A DNA stretch of 64,000 bases from Mugil cephalus (lineage: Eukaryota; Chordata; Actinopteri; Mugiliformes; Mugilidae): assembly GCF_022458985.1 (NCBI RefSeq), contig NC_061771.1, forward strand, positions 18,220,001-18,284,000, written 5' to 3'. Positions 24,701-34,440 of the stretch are shown in pieces; within the stretch, counting starts at the first letter, position 1; the number at the start of each line of letters is the position of its first letter. The position numbers were made by a program, and so were the translations under genes. The notes under the pieces are model-generated. The model was not told the DNA's origin and made no database searches. It worked only from the letters and a program-made list of their open reading frames with translations.

Positions 24701-27700
24701 TCAGCTGTTCTCCACTGCCAGTCTGACCGGTCATATTATACCAAGGTTAAAACCCAAACATACTAGGGAACAGCAGTCACTCTATTTATGGAGGAGGTTT
24801 TATATTTAAAGGAATAGTTTTAACTTTTGTGCTCAGAGGAGACAATCGATAACGCTCCATTTTTTTTTTTTGCATTACCCCTTTAGGGGTGGCTATGGCC
24901 CAGTAGGTAGAGTGGGTTGTCCATGAACCGAAGAGTTAGCGGTTCGATCCCCTGAGTGTGCCATATGCCGAAGTGTCCTTGAGCAAGACACTGAACCCCC
25001 AGTTGCTCCCAGTGCAACTGGCACTGGTGTGTGAATGTGTGTGTGCTTGTGTGAGCGAATGGGTGGATGTGTCTCTGACTGTAAAAGCGCTTTGAGTAGG
25101 TAGAAAGGCGCTATATAAGAGCAAGACCATAAAACTGAACTGCCAATCATGCAGTTTTTGGATTACCGTAACTCACAGTGTTTTGCACTATTGACAAAAT
25201 TCAAAGACCTTCGTGAGAGTATATCTTAAAGGTATAACTACTTTTGTTTTTACCAACAAATTCCTCCAAACTAATTATTTTCCGGGGTTTTAGAGTCGAC
25301 AGCAGTGGTACGTTATCAGTACCGTAATGGCAGCTTGTGTCCAGCCACACTTTGAATTTTATCCACTGATGAGTTACGGTAATTAAAATACTGCAAGCTA
25401 TTTTTTTTATCTGTAGAGGGGATGTTTAGGTCTTAAAGGGTTAAGACCTTCAGCCCAGCGTGAAGATCGGACGCAGAGGAGGTGGTGGTGGTGGGCAGCT
25501 AGCTCTCAGAACATACCGTCACTGTTGCCTCGATTCACCACGTCAGGAGAAGGGCTGTGCTGTGAGCGGGAGCCAAAAGAATCCAAGCTGTAACAGACAC
25601 ACCACAATATCTGTTAGAGTTCATGGGACATTAACTTATTTTAATAGAAATGTAGCTTTCTGTAATCTGTAATACCTTATAGAAAGAGGGACAGTGCATG
25701 TGTGTTGGACAGAGGTCTCTCACCTGTCTAGGGAGTTGTCTCGAGTGTGCCGTGGTGGAGACAGAGAGTCACTCCTCTCAGAGTCCCAGCAGTCGTAGCC
25801 GCTGTCTCTAACACTGCGCTTCTGGGGACTGTCTCCTCCTTCCTCGGTCTCCTACAAACACAAGGCAACTCAAGAGGTTAATAAACATAAAAAACTAGGG
25901 GAGATCAGAGTGAGGCACGTCAGAGTTGGCATTTATTCCTAGACACCGGTTGACGCCAAGTCATGTGTGATGAGTTTTTAAATTTAAACTACAACTGAGC
26001 AGCTCATATTGGAGCAGATGTTAATGTCATAAATACATCCAGCCACTGAAAGACAAGGAAATACACTTTGGACATCATCACCGAGAAGTGTAGTTGTATT
26101 TCTTTTAAGGTGCATGTAAGTCAACGGTTGGCAAAGGGTCCAGAACAACACCAAAGCTACAGCGCAGAAGTGACACGCAACCATAGATCTGGCTTAACTG
26201 AACACCCCTTCCATCCCCCTCCCTTTCCAGATGTGTAGGAGAACTTATAGCAGCTGCTAAACTTTTAAAAATTTAAAAGCACAGTTTTTGGTTTGTCCAT
26301 TTTGGGCTACAGAAGAAACGTGGCAATGCAACATGGTGGACTCTGTGGAGGAGAACCTGCTCCCTCTGCCTCAGTTCGTATCCTGTTTGCCTGTCCTACA
26401 CCCCAACAAAGACAGGAAACTAACAACTAAATCCCCCGCACCTCCTCCACACCATTATCTGCCTTTCTTTCTCTCTCCTCCTCCTCCTCCTCCTCCTCCT
26501 CGTCCTCTTTGTGCTCCATTGAGTTTACTCACCACCTTCATTTGGGCTAGAAGCCCTTCAAACTCCTTGAGGTTGAGAGTTGGACCGCTGTAGGAGGCAC
26601 AGCCACTGGCAGCCTTCCCCAGCCAGAACACTGTGTTCAGCACCTGAGAGACACAGATGCAGGGTTTGGTGAATATTTATTAATGCTGGGCAAACTAGCA
26701 CTTAACAAAATGTTAGTGTTGAATAGAAAGACAAAGAAATTGTAAATACAACTTACATTTTTTAGTTTGCGGTTGCAGTCGGAGTCCCTAACAGGAGAGA
26801 AGAATATTAGTATGATACTATACTTTATTCACATACATTTATACATTCACACATTTCATTTACTTGAGGTTAGCTCGCATGGAAGTGTCTTGTAAGTCCC
26901 CGGGGTCAAACAGCTGGGAGCCCTTCAGGCCCAACTCCTCGCAGCCCCGCAGAAAGACTGACAGGTTGTCCTAGAGGAAACAGCAGGAGACCCACAGACG
27001 GTGGTCAGTTAATCAGTGGTGAATAGGGTGGTTCACTGAGCTCGAATGTCACACTGGAGAGTGTCTCCTTACCAGTCCAGCGATGGGGGTGGGCAGTCTG
27101 TTGATCTTCTTGACCAGCCCCGGCTTGATTGCACTCAGCAGCCTGCGCGTGAAGAGAGCGTGAAGCAGAGATTTATTGAGTCTTAGGGGAGTTTATGCAT
27201 GTTTCTGCTACTTCAGACATCAGAAATTGAAGCGAAAACATGTCACAGGCTTACTCGCACAACAGGATGCCGTTCTCCAGCGCACTGCGGAAGTCCTTTT
27301 CTCCAAAGTCCTTCCCGGTTACAGCCTGAGGAAGGAGGACAGGAAGGAGACAGATGTGAAGAAAGGGGACCTTAAACTGGGCTGTAGACATTTAACAAAT
27401 AACTCCACTAAATATATATTTTTTAATTCTTTTGACTATAAAATGTGAGGGGAAAAGAAAAATGTTCATCACAACTCCTGCTTGCTTTGTGTGACCATGA
27501 TGTAAGTTAAGTTAGTGAGAAGACAAAGCAGAGAAAGTAAACTAGTAGCTGGACCAGAGGATATTTGGTTTTCAATCCATCATCAAAAAGCCAACCTCCT
27601 ATATTTATTTTGGCATTTTGGCCTATTTCTTCTGGAAATTGCTCACAAAGTTCACGACAGAGGAACCTGCTGCTTCCTGGTTCAGACTCTCGCCAAACGT

Positions 27701-30700
27701 TCAGCCTCCGTGGAAACCAAATTAGAACGACACCAGGTCAGCGACACGCTGCTCTGTGTCCTCATTCCAGTTTATCCAAAATGCAGCAGTCACATGCTGC
27801 AACGATAACCTCAATCCTCCTAACCTAGACAAACACCTCTATCCTGCACAGGCGGGAGAGGAGGAGAGAATCAGGAAACTCAACAATGACATCCTGCCCC
27901 AACAGCAACACACACACACACACTGCTTTCAGGAGCTGTTGTGTAACCAGCGACCAAAGATGACTGGGTTTGACCACCGTCTAATCCAGATTAGCTAAGA
28001 TTACAGTTACCGCTCAGACTGCTAACTGCAGGCCTACCCTCCCTCTGATTCTTCATGTACACACCCTTCAGTATGCGTTCACACACACACAACACACACA
28101 CACACACACACACACACACTGATTTTAAGAATCTGTGGGTCTCAAAACATCAGTGGCATTCGTGTGAAAGATTTACATGTGGTGATATTTTCACATTTGT
28201 TTCTAATCATACACACCTCTGCTGCACATGAAACATATACATGTGAGGAAAGTACACACACACGCGCACAAATGCAGTGCATCTGTATCTGTGAAACCAG
28301 TCCATCGTGTTGTATTATGTAAGTGATGACCAGATGTTTCCCATTAGCATCCCCTTCTGTTTTAGTCTTTCTTACACACACACACACTTAGCCCTCTTTT
28401 TCCTACTGTTTCAATGCCATCTCCTTATCATGTGTTATCTCCAACTGTCTTAATCAGACGCTCCTCACTGAAATGCCAGATGATTATCTGATGGTGAATT
28501 TACAACAAATCATATTCACTCGTCAGGTGAATAACACTGATTACATGGTTTATCATGGCACCTGTAAGTGGGAGATATATATTAGGCAGCAGGTGAACAT
28601 CTTGTCCTCAAAGCTGATGTCAGGTGCAGGAAAAAGGGATGAGCAGAAGGATGTGAGCGACTTTGGGAAAGACCAAAGCGTGACGGCTACACGACTGGGT
28701 CAGAACATCTTAAAACACCTGCAGCTCCTGTGGGGTGTTCCCCGTCCGCTAAAGTGATCCAAGGAAGAACCAGTGGTGAACGGGCGGCCAAGGCTTATTG
28801 ATGCACGCTGGTGAAGAGGAAGACTGGCCTGTGTAGTCTGGTCCAACAGACAAGCCACTAAAGCTCAAATTACAGAAAATGTTGATAATCAAACTACAGA
28901 CAACTGACCCTTATCATGATGGGTCTGTGGACGCCTCTGCTTCCTTCAGTGAATGCCATGGATGATTTGCTGCTATGTACCTGAATACAGAACTGACTAC
29001 ACCCTCAAACCAATCACAAAACAAACCCTCAGTGGCACAATAAACTTCCTAACCAGTAACCTTTACTCTAAACCTAATTCTAACTCAAGTCTTGAACTGT
29101 CAGGACTATCAGGACTGTCAGGACTCAATCCTAAAGATCTTCCGTTTTCCTTCTCCACTGTTACATGGACTCCAGGTCTTTGAAACATTTACAGCACTGT
29201 CATGTATAATTAATTCACTCAGAGAGAGCTATATTGAGGTGAGGACGGGAGTACTGTTTGTATTTTATATGTGTGCGTGTGTGTGTCTGTGGAGGAGGCA
29301 GGACACAGACAGTGTGTGGGAGCTGAGGTTGTTAACGATGAGTTGTAGGTGCTAAAACTGAAATAAAGCAACTAAACATAGGGTGGGTCTACTTGGTTTT
29401 CACAGAGAGTCAATGGACATTTTAAACAGAAAGTCATGGATGCGTTCAAAGGAGAAACACAAAGTGTTAAGAAAGCATTCATGTCTGCGACAAAGAGCAA
29501 GCCAAACGTCTAGAAGGTATTTCAGAGCCAGTCGCAGTAATTCGACTCTGCCTCACTCCCTCTCATGGTGGACTGCTCTGCTCTGCTCTGCTCTGCTCAG
29601 TCTGGGTGAATGGCAGCAGCAGCTACTATTTAAACCGAGAAGTGGGAGTGTGTGTGTGGAAGGGCAGGGGAGAACCAGAAGTAGGCCAAAGTACAAAGAT
29701 GGAAAGAATGAGCAGGGTATAATTTTTTTTTTTTTTTTTTTTTAAATCGACAAACACCATAAACTTGAAGTAAATCAAGTTTATGGGGGTCATTTCAGAA
29801 GCATTCATTCATTCATTCATTCATTTACAGAGTAAAATACAGGATTTTTCAAGCCCAGACAAATTCGGGGTCATGCTGTTGCAGCACGTACTCACACTCA
29901 TGTATTATTCCAATCCAGGGACTAACTATACAATATATTACAGCGTTGCATTTAGGTTTGATTTGGTTTGTGTCACAGGCCAATCAAGACAAAATACAAA
30001 ATGAGAAAAAATTCTGACACGCCTTCAACTATACACACTTTCAAAGTGTTTTATAATTGGTTATAATTTTACAAGAAAATTGGTTTTCAGGACGTCAGGA
30101 AAAAAAAAAAACAGTTATCAAAAATGTAGCATCTGCAGCGAGTGTTGGTGCAGGTCTGACAAATGATACAGACATGTCTAGCATTTTAGACACATGTTCA
30201 TTTTGCAGTGAAACACTTTCCTATATGGGTGGGACCAATCAGATCAGACTGGGCTTTCTTGTCATAACTACTTTAACTCATAACTATTCTTTATAGATGA
30301 TGAGAAGCACTTCGTTAGTGTAAGTTTCTGGACTAAATATTTTTGAGAAGACATCATATACTTTTGACCTGTTTAATGTGTCTAATAAGACCCTATTTGG
30401 ATTAAATTATGGAGCACGGCATAAAGTCTGCCCAAACTATGCGACTGTCCAGACAGACCTTTGCTGGGGTGTAATAAATTCAAAACAGAGTGACAGAAAT
30501 TATTACCCCACTAAATTCTGGGTTGGCTTCCAGGTTAACTTTTTGATAGCAATGCAAAATATATTTGTTGGTATATCAGGGTATTTTTAATTAAATCAAA
30601 TAATGTAATGCAGCCAAGGGAATAATAGGATGTATAAACTGACATTTTACTTGCTTGTTAATTGTCTGTTTGCATGTATGTTTCAATAAACTACTTATTT

Positions 30701-33700
30701 GAAATGTAGTGTACTACACTTTACACACAGCTCAGTGTCACAAAAAATACAACACAACATATCTAACTTTGTTCGTGGCATCTTTGCCAGCACAAAGTCT
30801 GTGCCGTCATCGTTTCACATTCCTTCATTTAGCATTTGATGGATGGGAAATCCATGAATCCCCACTCTGGTGCTTTTTCTTGCGCAGACACAGCTGGTTG
30901 TCTGGAAATATTGGAATTAATCTACCGAGGACAGCTGTGACATCTGGCACACACACACATTTATTTAGTCACACACATTCTTCGGTTTATTCCCTGTGTG
31001 TGCGACCCTAACTCTTGCTGTGTGCCATCAGCCAACGGCAGAGGTTAACTGCCGTTACTAAAGTTGTGCTTTCTCTAAGCCAGGATAACTTTAACACACT
31101 CAGCGTCACATCCAACTGTTTCAGAGCACCGTTGTGACAGCGCTGAGACAGTCTAATCCAGCCTTGTCTCGTCTAAAAACAGAAAGTTTTTGTCCGTCCC
31201 AGTCCAATTTCCCGCTCGGGTCATTTGGTGAAATATAGCCTACTGCTCTACTGCCCCCCTGGAAACAGTGATACCTGAGACAGGGCCGTGTTATGTTCCC
31301 ATAGTGACCGGTGTCACCCAACCGGGGTGTGTCCTGAGTAGTGCACAAGGCATATCATGCATAGCTGATTGGCATGTGTGAGTGTGCATACACTTTGCAT
31401 AGTTTTGCAGACATGACAAATACACAGAGGACGACTGAAAATGCTTCGCGGAGCGCAGGGCAGGATGGTTAACCCCGAATTGTGCCCACCTGTGAGAGCG
31501 TATAAATACATCTCTGGAAATAGAGAGAGAGAGAGACTGAGCAGCCTGAAAATAACTGAGAGTATGAGGAGGAAAGAAAACGACAAAGCAAAGAGAAACA
31601 CGGTCCTAGAGAGATTAAGACTTAGAGACCGGCATTAACCAGGACAGACAGCGGCCTATGACTGTTACCAAGAAACACACTTTTCAAGATTAACTGTAGT
31701 TTAAAGGTGACTTTACAGAGTTTAATTATAGATTTGTGTTTTTGAGAAGATGAGTACACTGTGACGCTAAAACTGAAAGTAAACAACGTATTATTTTAGA
31801 ATCAACCTATTTGACCCTGGATGAGGATAAAACTATGCATTCTGAAATACTAACTCACGTAAAACTATTTATATGTACGCAGTTCTAGTCATCTGGCGGT
31901 CGTGATGGTCACACTAAATGGATGCAGTTAAATAAAGCAAACCCATTTGCAGATGGTTGCTATGATGAGGAGCTGGTAAATTTCTTATTTTATGATCAGA
32001 TCTTTGCTAATCTGAATCATACGGTGACTCATTTGCTGAGCCTTACTATATTTTCTTGTGTAGCTGTATATTTCTGGCAGATGTGTGACAACTATTTAAA
32101 ATTAATCCTTGAAACTGGAAACTGATATTCCATGTGTCTGAGTAAAGCAGTAGGACAGCCTCCGCTCCAGTCCGGTATCAACCTTGTCATCCTTCTTTAA
32201 ATGTGATAAATTTGTAACATAAATGTGTAAGGAACAAGTATCAGTGCATATTTATCACCCCAAAATCCATGTAAACAGATCAATATTCTCCAGTGATAAA
32301 ACATAAACCCTAATAATTTTGACTTTCAACCGTCATATATAGGACACTGACAGATTTCTAAACAGACTGATATCTAGACAAAAGTGTAATGTTCTCAGTT
32401 TACTTTCTTCTTAATAACTTGGCCTCTTACTTTTCTATCTTCTTAATCATTATGCAACCCTTCTGACCTGACTGACTCCTGATATCCAGATTAAGAACTA
32501 CACTGTAAAAACCAGGCTTTTAAAAATGGGCTGCATGCATGCTTAATCTCAGACTGGATTTCAGCCTTATCCCCCATCTATCCATCTCACTGATTGACAG
32601 TCTGTTTATGTTAGTGGGCTCTGTTCTATGTTTTTTGAGAAAAGAACTGGTGACGATCAGTATGAGGAAACTTTCAAACAGGGTTCGTTTGTTATTTCGC
32701 TCCAGATGCTACAATAGAAAGCGTGGATGTAGCATGTGCTTCAATTGTGAAATCTGATTGTACTGCAGCTGAGAATCTGGTAACATTAGTAGTTACTTAT
32801 AACTACAGTTTTGACTATGAGGAAGTAAAAAGGCGCTCCATATTGTGTTACTTTTGTTTTTTGTTTTTTTCCCAGAAGGGAATTTCAAAAAATAGCCTAA
32901 AGGTTAAGAGGTTAATCTTTTTCTAACCAGGAGCACAGTGAAAATAATTGTTCATCTGTCTATCTATCTATGTGTAGACTGCGTGTTTGCAGTCATACGT
33001 TTATCTTTGGATTCGTCAGATTAAATTGATCCATCTCCTCTATCCACCAGATATTGGGGTAAATTGTGTACTGGACAGCCAGCACAGACGGTGGGAGGGG
33101 TCCTGTGGAAAAAAAAAACAGAGCCACGGTGGCGTGAAGCTAAAGCCAAAACTTGAACATAAAGACACATTTTGTTGTAGTTTCGAGCATAATCCCTCTA
33201 TCTGATTTTGTAGCTGGCAGGTAGCATGGCTAGAAACGGGGGCCGTGTTGAAAGAAAAGGGAAAAAAATAGGTCATAACGCAGCAGCTCCACAAGCAGAT
33301 CACGATCCACCACTGGGGCTTATGGACAGAGGCGTTTTTTTTTTATCAGACCAGATGATGGTGGAAGTGATGATGTGATAATCTCATCCGATGTTGGTAC
33401 AGTGCAGCATCTCGTGCGTGAATCCTGTCCCGGTTTCGTAACCGTGACAACCGGAATCCCCTCGCGCCTGAAAAAAGGGGGGCGTTCCTCCACGAGCTCC
33501 GCATCGACACGGAACCAATTAACGATTAATTGGGGCTTTAGCTGCGTGCTTCGGTTCATTTCTTCTCTTGACGCTGGTGTTAAAACTCCACTCGGTGCTC
33601 GGTCGTGGCTCTCAGACTCGTTAAGACTCGGGCATATCGTGAAAACTTTTGACATGCATGCACGCATGCAGCAGAGCCGTTGTCCCACACGGTAACCCGA

Positions 33701-33960
33701 CACTGCATAGTCCCCCCCAACAGGTGACGGTGCACCGGCGCTGCGTATTTATATCACTAGCCACAGTGTGTGTGTGACAGTATGACCCATTTTTTGTGCC
33801 CGGTTTGCCGTAGCAGCAGGCCCCTGAGGGTCCGTGGACGGTCGGTGTCTTCACTTACCTCTATCCATTTCTGTGCCTCCTGGCAGGCTGGTTCGGGATG
33901 GCTCGGCTCCGGTGTCTCCGGGACGCTCGGGGGATCTCGACACGCTCCGGGACTAGCCAT
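7980..33960 (-). CDS. limch1: LIM and calponin homology domains-containing protein 1 (31 coding exons)
   Basis: LIMCH1 is an actin-cytoskeleton protein; the mammalian protein binds and activates non-muscle myosin IIA and promotes stress fibres. I joined 31 coding exons with consensus GT/AG sites and matching phase. They total 5,475 nt, exactly divisible by three, for 1,824 aa. Order: CH domain (about residues 25-150), a conserved SER-rich linker with [18 protein letters not shown], a long disordered region with repeated KDDxxARR modules, charged helices (about 985-1080), a decapeptide repeat (about 1140-1259), a coiled coil (about 1565-1625) and a LIM zinc finger (about 1754-1810). The protein ends GQPTTL, identical to human LIMCH1. 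The LIM sequence [18 protein letters not shown] separates it from LMO7. The longest human isoform is shorter as I recall it, so the full chain may never occur in one transcript. Exon coordinates are in the next entries. Confidence 0.95.
9785..12076 (-). CDS. limch1: limch1 exons 22-28 (coiled coil and linker)
   Basis: Exons are 11977-12076, 11852-11877, 11534-11647, 11304-11396, 11016-11208, 10164-10260 and 9785-9859. Exon 24-25 sequence [20 protein letters not shown] and [20 protein letters not shown] matches the human WAWDPEEERRRQEKWQQEQ and KLKEEWEKAQKEVEEEERR coiled coil. Exon 26 continues [12 protein letters not shown] (human ERKIIEDTVVPF). Exons 27-28 are a Ser/Gln/Pro-rich linker. Exon 23 is a 26-bp microexon encoding EGLEESSVT and is the least certain; its removal together with exon 22 keeps frame (100 + 26 = 126 bp). 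Confidence 0.88.
12849..13349. mobile_element. Internally deleted Tc1/mariner element, copy 1
   Basis: The ends are inverted repeats built on CATTATGACCAC, the termini of a widespread fish Tc1-like family, with TA at the left edge. The roughly 500-bp interior retains only pieces of the transposase region on the plus strand, such as a stretch like 'TGGCCTACAAATTC' and 'ATCTGTGGGATGAT', so it is a non-autonomous derivative. It lies in limch1 intron 21, about 48 bases from exon 21. Confidence 0.82.
13398..13727 (-). CDS. limch1: limch1 exon 21
   Basis: This 110-codon exon starts [15 protein letters not shown], which parallels human KVDGKVSVNGETVHRE. The rest is Pro/Ser/Thr/Glu-rich and probably disordered, ending HPESQSNGQ. 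The exon is phase 0 at both ends (330 bp), so it is also skippable. The donor at 13396-13397 lies only about 50 bases from a Tc1-derived element in the next intron. Confidence 0.88.
14257..15226 (-). CDS. limch1: limch1 exon 20 (970 bp, decapeptide-repeat exon)
   Basis: This is the longest exon, 323 codons. It starts with the conserved [14 protein letters not shown] and [15 protein letters not shown] (human ERFTISEAVLERLEMP), then expands into twelve tandem decapeptides, then a Pro/Ser/Thr-rich part ending [15 protein letters not shown], which matches human AVPMLTPKPYSQPKN. The repeat block is thus inserted between two segments conserved in human, where only a short linker is present as I recall it. 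The donor is GTGAGG at 14255-14256. Confidence 0.92.
14689..15048 (-). repeat. limch1: Coding minisatellite: twelve 30-bp units in limch1 exon 20
   Basis: Twelve uninterrupted 30-bp units encode decapeptides of the form [10 protein letters not shown] or [10 protein letters not shown]. The outer copies are divergent ([30 protein letters not shown]) and the central ones nearly identical, the usual pattern for unequal exchange. Most copies keep a Ser-Pro dipeptide flanked by acidic residues. The tract is in frame and free of stops, so copy number can change without a frameshift. Confidence 0.95.
15328..15690 (-). CDS. limch1: limch1 exons 18-19 (charged helical segment)
   Basis: Exons are 15561-15690 and 15328-15485. 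They encode ARQEQ-like and EEEDHWQS sequence, then [20 protein letters not shown] and [15 protein letters not shown]. Human LIMCH1 has nearly the same [20 protein letters not shown] and KSIKTYREIVQEK. RRRSxSQ resembles a basophilic-kinase phosphorylation site. The high Lys/Glu content predicts extended helix. Confidence 0.92.
16205..23188 (-). CDS. limch1: limch1 exons 10-17 (symmetric cassette exons)
   Basis: Exons are 22991-23188, 22202-22444, 21753-22022, 19566-19823, 18502-18867, 18050-18379, 16411-16764 and 16205-16243. Their lengths are 198, 243, 270, 258, 366, 330, 354 and 39 bp, all multiples of three. Each starts with one base and ends with two bases of a split codon; the first six end in AG. 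Any subset can therefore be skipped without frameshift. Exons 11, 12, 14 and 15 carry KDDxxARR modules, which I relate to the DUF4757 region of the LIMCH1/LMO7 family. Exon 16 contains an Ala/Pro-rich stretch and Glu/Lys-rich segments and ends EDDELPPMM. Exon 17 is a 39-bp microexon reading [11 protein letters not shown]. Coding status rests on phase, splice sites and composition; which exons are used in which tissue cannot be seen. Confidence 0.85.
20670..21040. mobile_element. Decayed DNA transposon, hAT-like
   Basis: GGTCTTCAA at 20672-20680 and TTGAAGACC at 21025-21033 form terminal inverted repeats around an AT-rich, non-coding interior. The reverse complement of the right end, GGTCTTCAATGTTTTTCAGG followed by CCAAGGACCCC, is a start I recall from dispersed fish repeats. 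The hAT assignment is inferred; no target-site duplication was clear. It is in limch1 intron 12. Confidence 0.5.
23344..25851 (-). CDS. limch1: limch1 exons 7-9 (conserved linker)
   Basis: Exons are 25724-25851, 25517-25587 and 23344-23545. They encode [28 protein letters not shown] and GRGSDSEAD followed by [14 protein letters not shown] and [10 protein letters not shown]. All are strongly conserved with human LIMCH1. Exon 9 carries the first of five KDDxxARR modules. Intron 8 (23546-25516) contains two long (CA)n tracts and a SINE. Exon 9 ends in phase 2 with AG, which every following cassette exon can accept. Confidence 0.92.
24482..24539. repeat. (CA)n microsatellite 1 in limch1 intron 8
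   Basis: About 29 uninterrupted CA units. The limch1 sense strand carries (TG)n. Confidence 0.97.
24630..24699. repeat. (CA)n microsatellite 2 in limch1 intron 8
   Basis: About 34 CA units, 90 bases after the first tract and in the same orientation. Confidence 0.97.
24884..25125 (+). mobile_element. tRNA-derived SINE
   Basis: The head has a Pol III A-box-like segment near 24893-24911 and a perfect B box GGTTCGATCC at 24942-24951. The body contains 'AAGTGTCCTTGAGCAAGACACTGAA' type sequence and ends with 'GCGCTTTGAGTAGG' and 'GCGCTATATAAG', the conserved tail of acanthomorph tRNA-derived SINEs. It is in limch1 intron 8, antisense to the gene. Confidence 0.88.
26533..27325 (-). CDS. limch1: limch1 exons 2-6 (calponin-homology domain)
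   Basis: Exons are 27255-27325, 27073-27142, 26864-26970, 26757-26787 and 26533-26643. They encode the CH domain, an actin-binding-type fold: [20 protein letters not shown], then [50 protein letters not shown] and VFWLGKAA. This follows human LIMCH1 nearly residue for residue. Exon 5 is only 31 bp. For exon 6 I used the stronger GTGAGT donor, so it ends MKV; an upstream GTGGTG would shorten it by one codon. These exons together with exon 1 form the module found at the N-termini of LIMCH1 and LMO7. Confidence 0.93.
27326..33858 (-). other. limch1: limch1 intron 1
   Basis: This 6.5-kb intron holds a (CA)n tract near 28081-28119, a Tc1 transposase fragment at 28520-28890, a CTCTG repeat near 29576-29598, a poly-T run near 29718-29742 and a CATT repeat near 29803-29822. 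I saw no convincing exon, though an alternative first exon could be hidden here. Confidence 0.6.
28520..28890 (+). pseudogene. 5' half of a Tc1/mariner transposase (fragment)
   Basis: The sequence matches, with many changes, the leader and N-terminal half of the same Tc1-like family whose deleted copies are at 12849 and 58917. Recognisable pieces are 'TATATTAGGCAGCAGGTGAAC', 'GAGCGACTTTGGGAAAGACC', 'GACTGGGTCAGAACATC' and 'TTGATGCACGCTGGTGAAG'. Frames are interrupted and the catalytic half is absent. Confidence 0.8.
33859..33960 (-). CDS. limch1: limch1 exon 1 (start codon, N-terminus)
   Basis: The ATG at 33958-33960 opens a 34-codon exon ending EAQKWIE before a strong GTAAGT donor at 33857-33858. 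Human LIMCH1 also starts with a Pro-rich segment followed by EAQKWIE, which fixes the start. It sits in a GC-rich, CpG-rich island. Intron 1 to exon 2 is about 6.5 kb. Confidence 0.93.
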
Positions 33961-34440
33961 CTCCGAGCAGGCCGTTCAACCGAGGCTGAAGTGTGATGTT
34001 ACGGTGAAATGTGATAAAGCTCCCCTCGGATGTGTGGCGTTGCTCCCCCCCACCCTCCCGGCTCTCCGTCCGCTATCTTCCCCCTCGCTTCCTTGCAGCC
34101 CGCAACTCTGCGCTCGGATCGGCGCGTGGCGCAGCTCTCCCCTGCGAAATGTGGCGCAGAGAGATGGAGGAAAAGCTTCCAGCGACCTAGACGCCGCGCG
34201 GAACGAGCCGTGCGCTAAAAATAACGACTCTTGTTCGCTCAACTGCGCCAGGCTGCCGCTGCTGTCCTCGGCCACCGCGGCTGGCGCGCATTTCAGGAGA
34301 CGTGAACGCGCAGACAGGAATCTCTGCGGGGGAGGTCGGGAGAGATAGAGAAGAGGGGGGGACTGCGAAAGATGTCCCGTTATTTGCAAGCACCCGCGGG
34401 TCAGCTGCAGGAGACGCGCTTTCATACCTGAGCAATTGGG
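33961..34440 (-). promoter_or_regulatory. limch1: CpG-rich promoter region of limch1
   Basis: GC and CpG density rise sharply here against AT-rich flanks, directly upstream of the limch1 start codon. No TATA box is obvious, as expected for a CpG-island promoter. A perfect MEF2-type word CTAAAAATAA lies at 34215-34224. The transcription start cannot be fixed from sequence. Confidence 0.65.
34215..34224. promoter_or_regulatory. Candidate MEF2 site upstream of limch1
   Basis: CTAAAAATAA fits the MEF2 consensus YTAWWWWTAR exactly. It is an isolated AT-rich word within a GC-rich island, about 255 bases from the limch1 ATG. Confidence 0.4.

Noticed and set aside
24340..24766. Frames encoding long Thr-His or Cys-Val runs
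   Set aside because: They are translations of (CA)n microsatellites inside a limch1 intron.
24884..24960. Possible tRNA gene (A and B boxes)
   Set aside because: The boxes belong to the head of a SINE; the sequence continues into a SINE body and tail and cannot fold as a standard tRNA.
27515..27998. Overlapping frames of up to 97 codons in limch1 intron 1
   Set aside because: No splice sites in phase, no match to limch1 or a known transposon protein; treated as chance.
7980..33960. Assignment of the large gene to lmo7
   Set aside because: The LIM domain ([18 protein letters not shown]), the GQPTTL end and the neighbouring uchl1 all indicate limch1.
33770..34348. Long frames on both strands over the limch1 CpG island
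   Set aside because: High GC removes stop codons by chance; only the 34-codon start exon matches a known protein.
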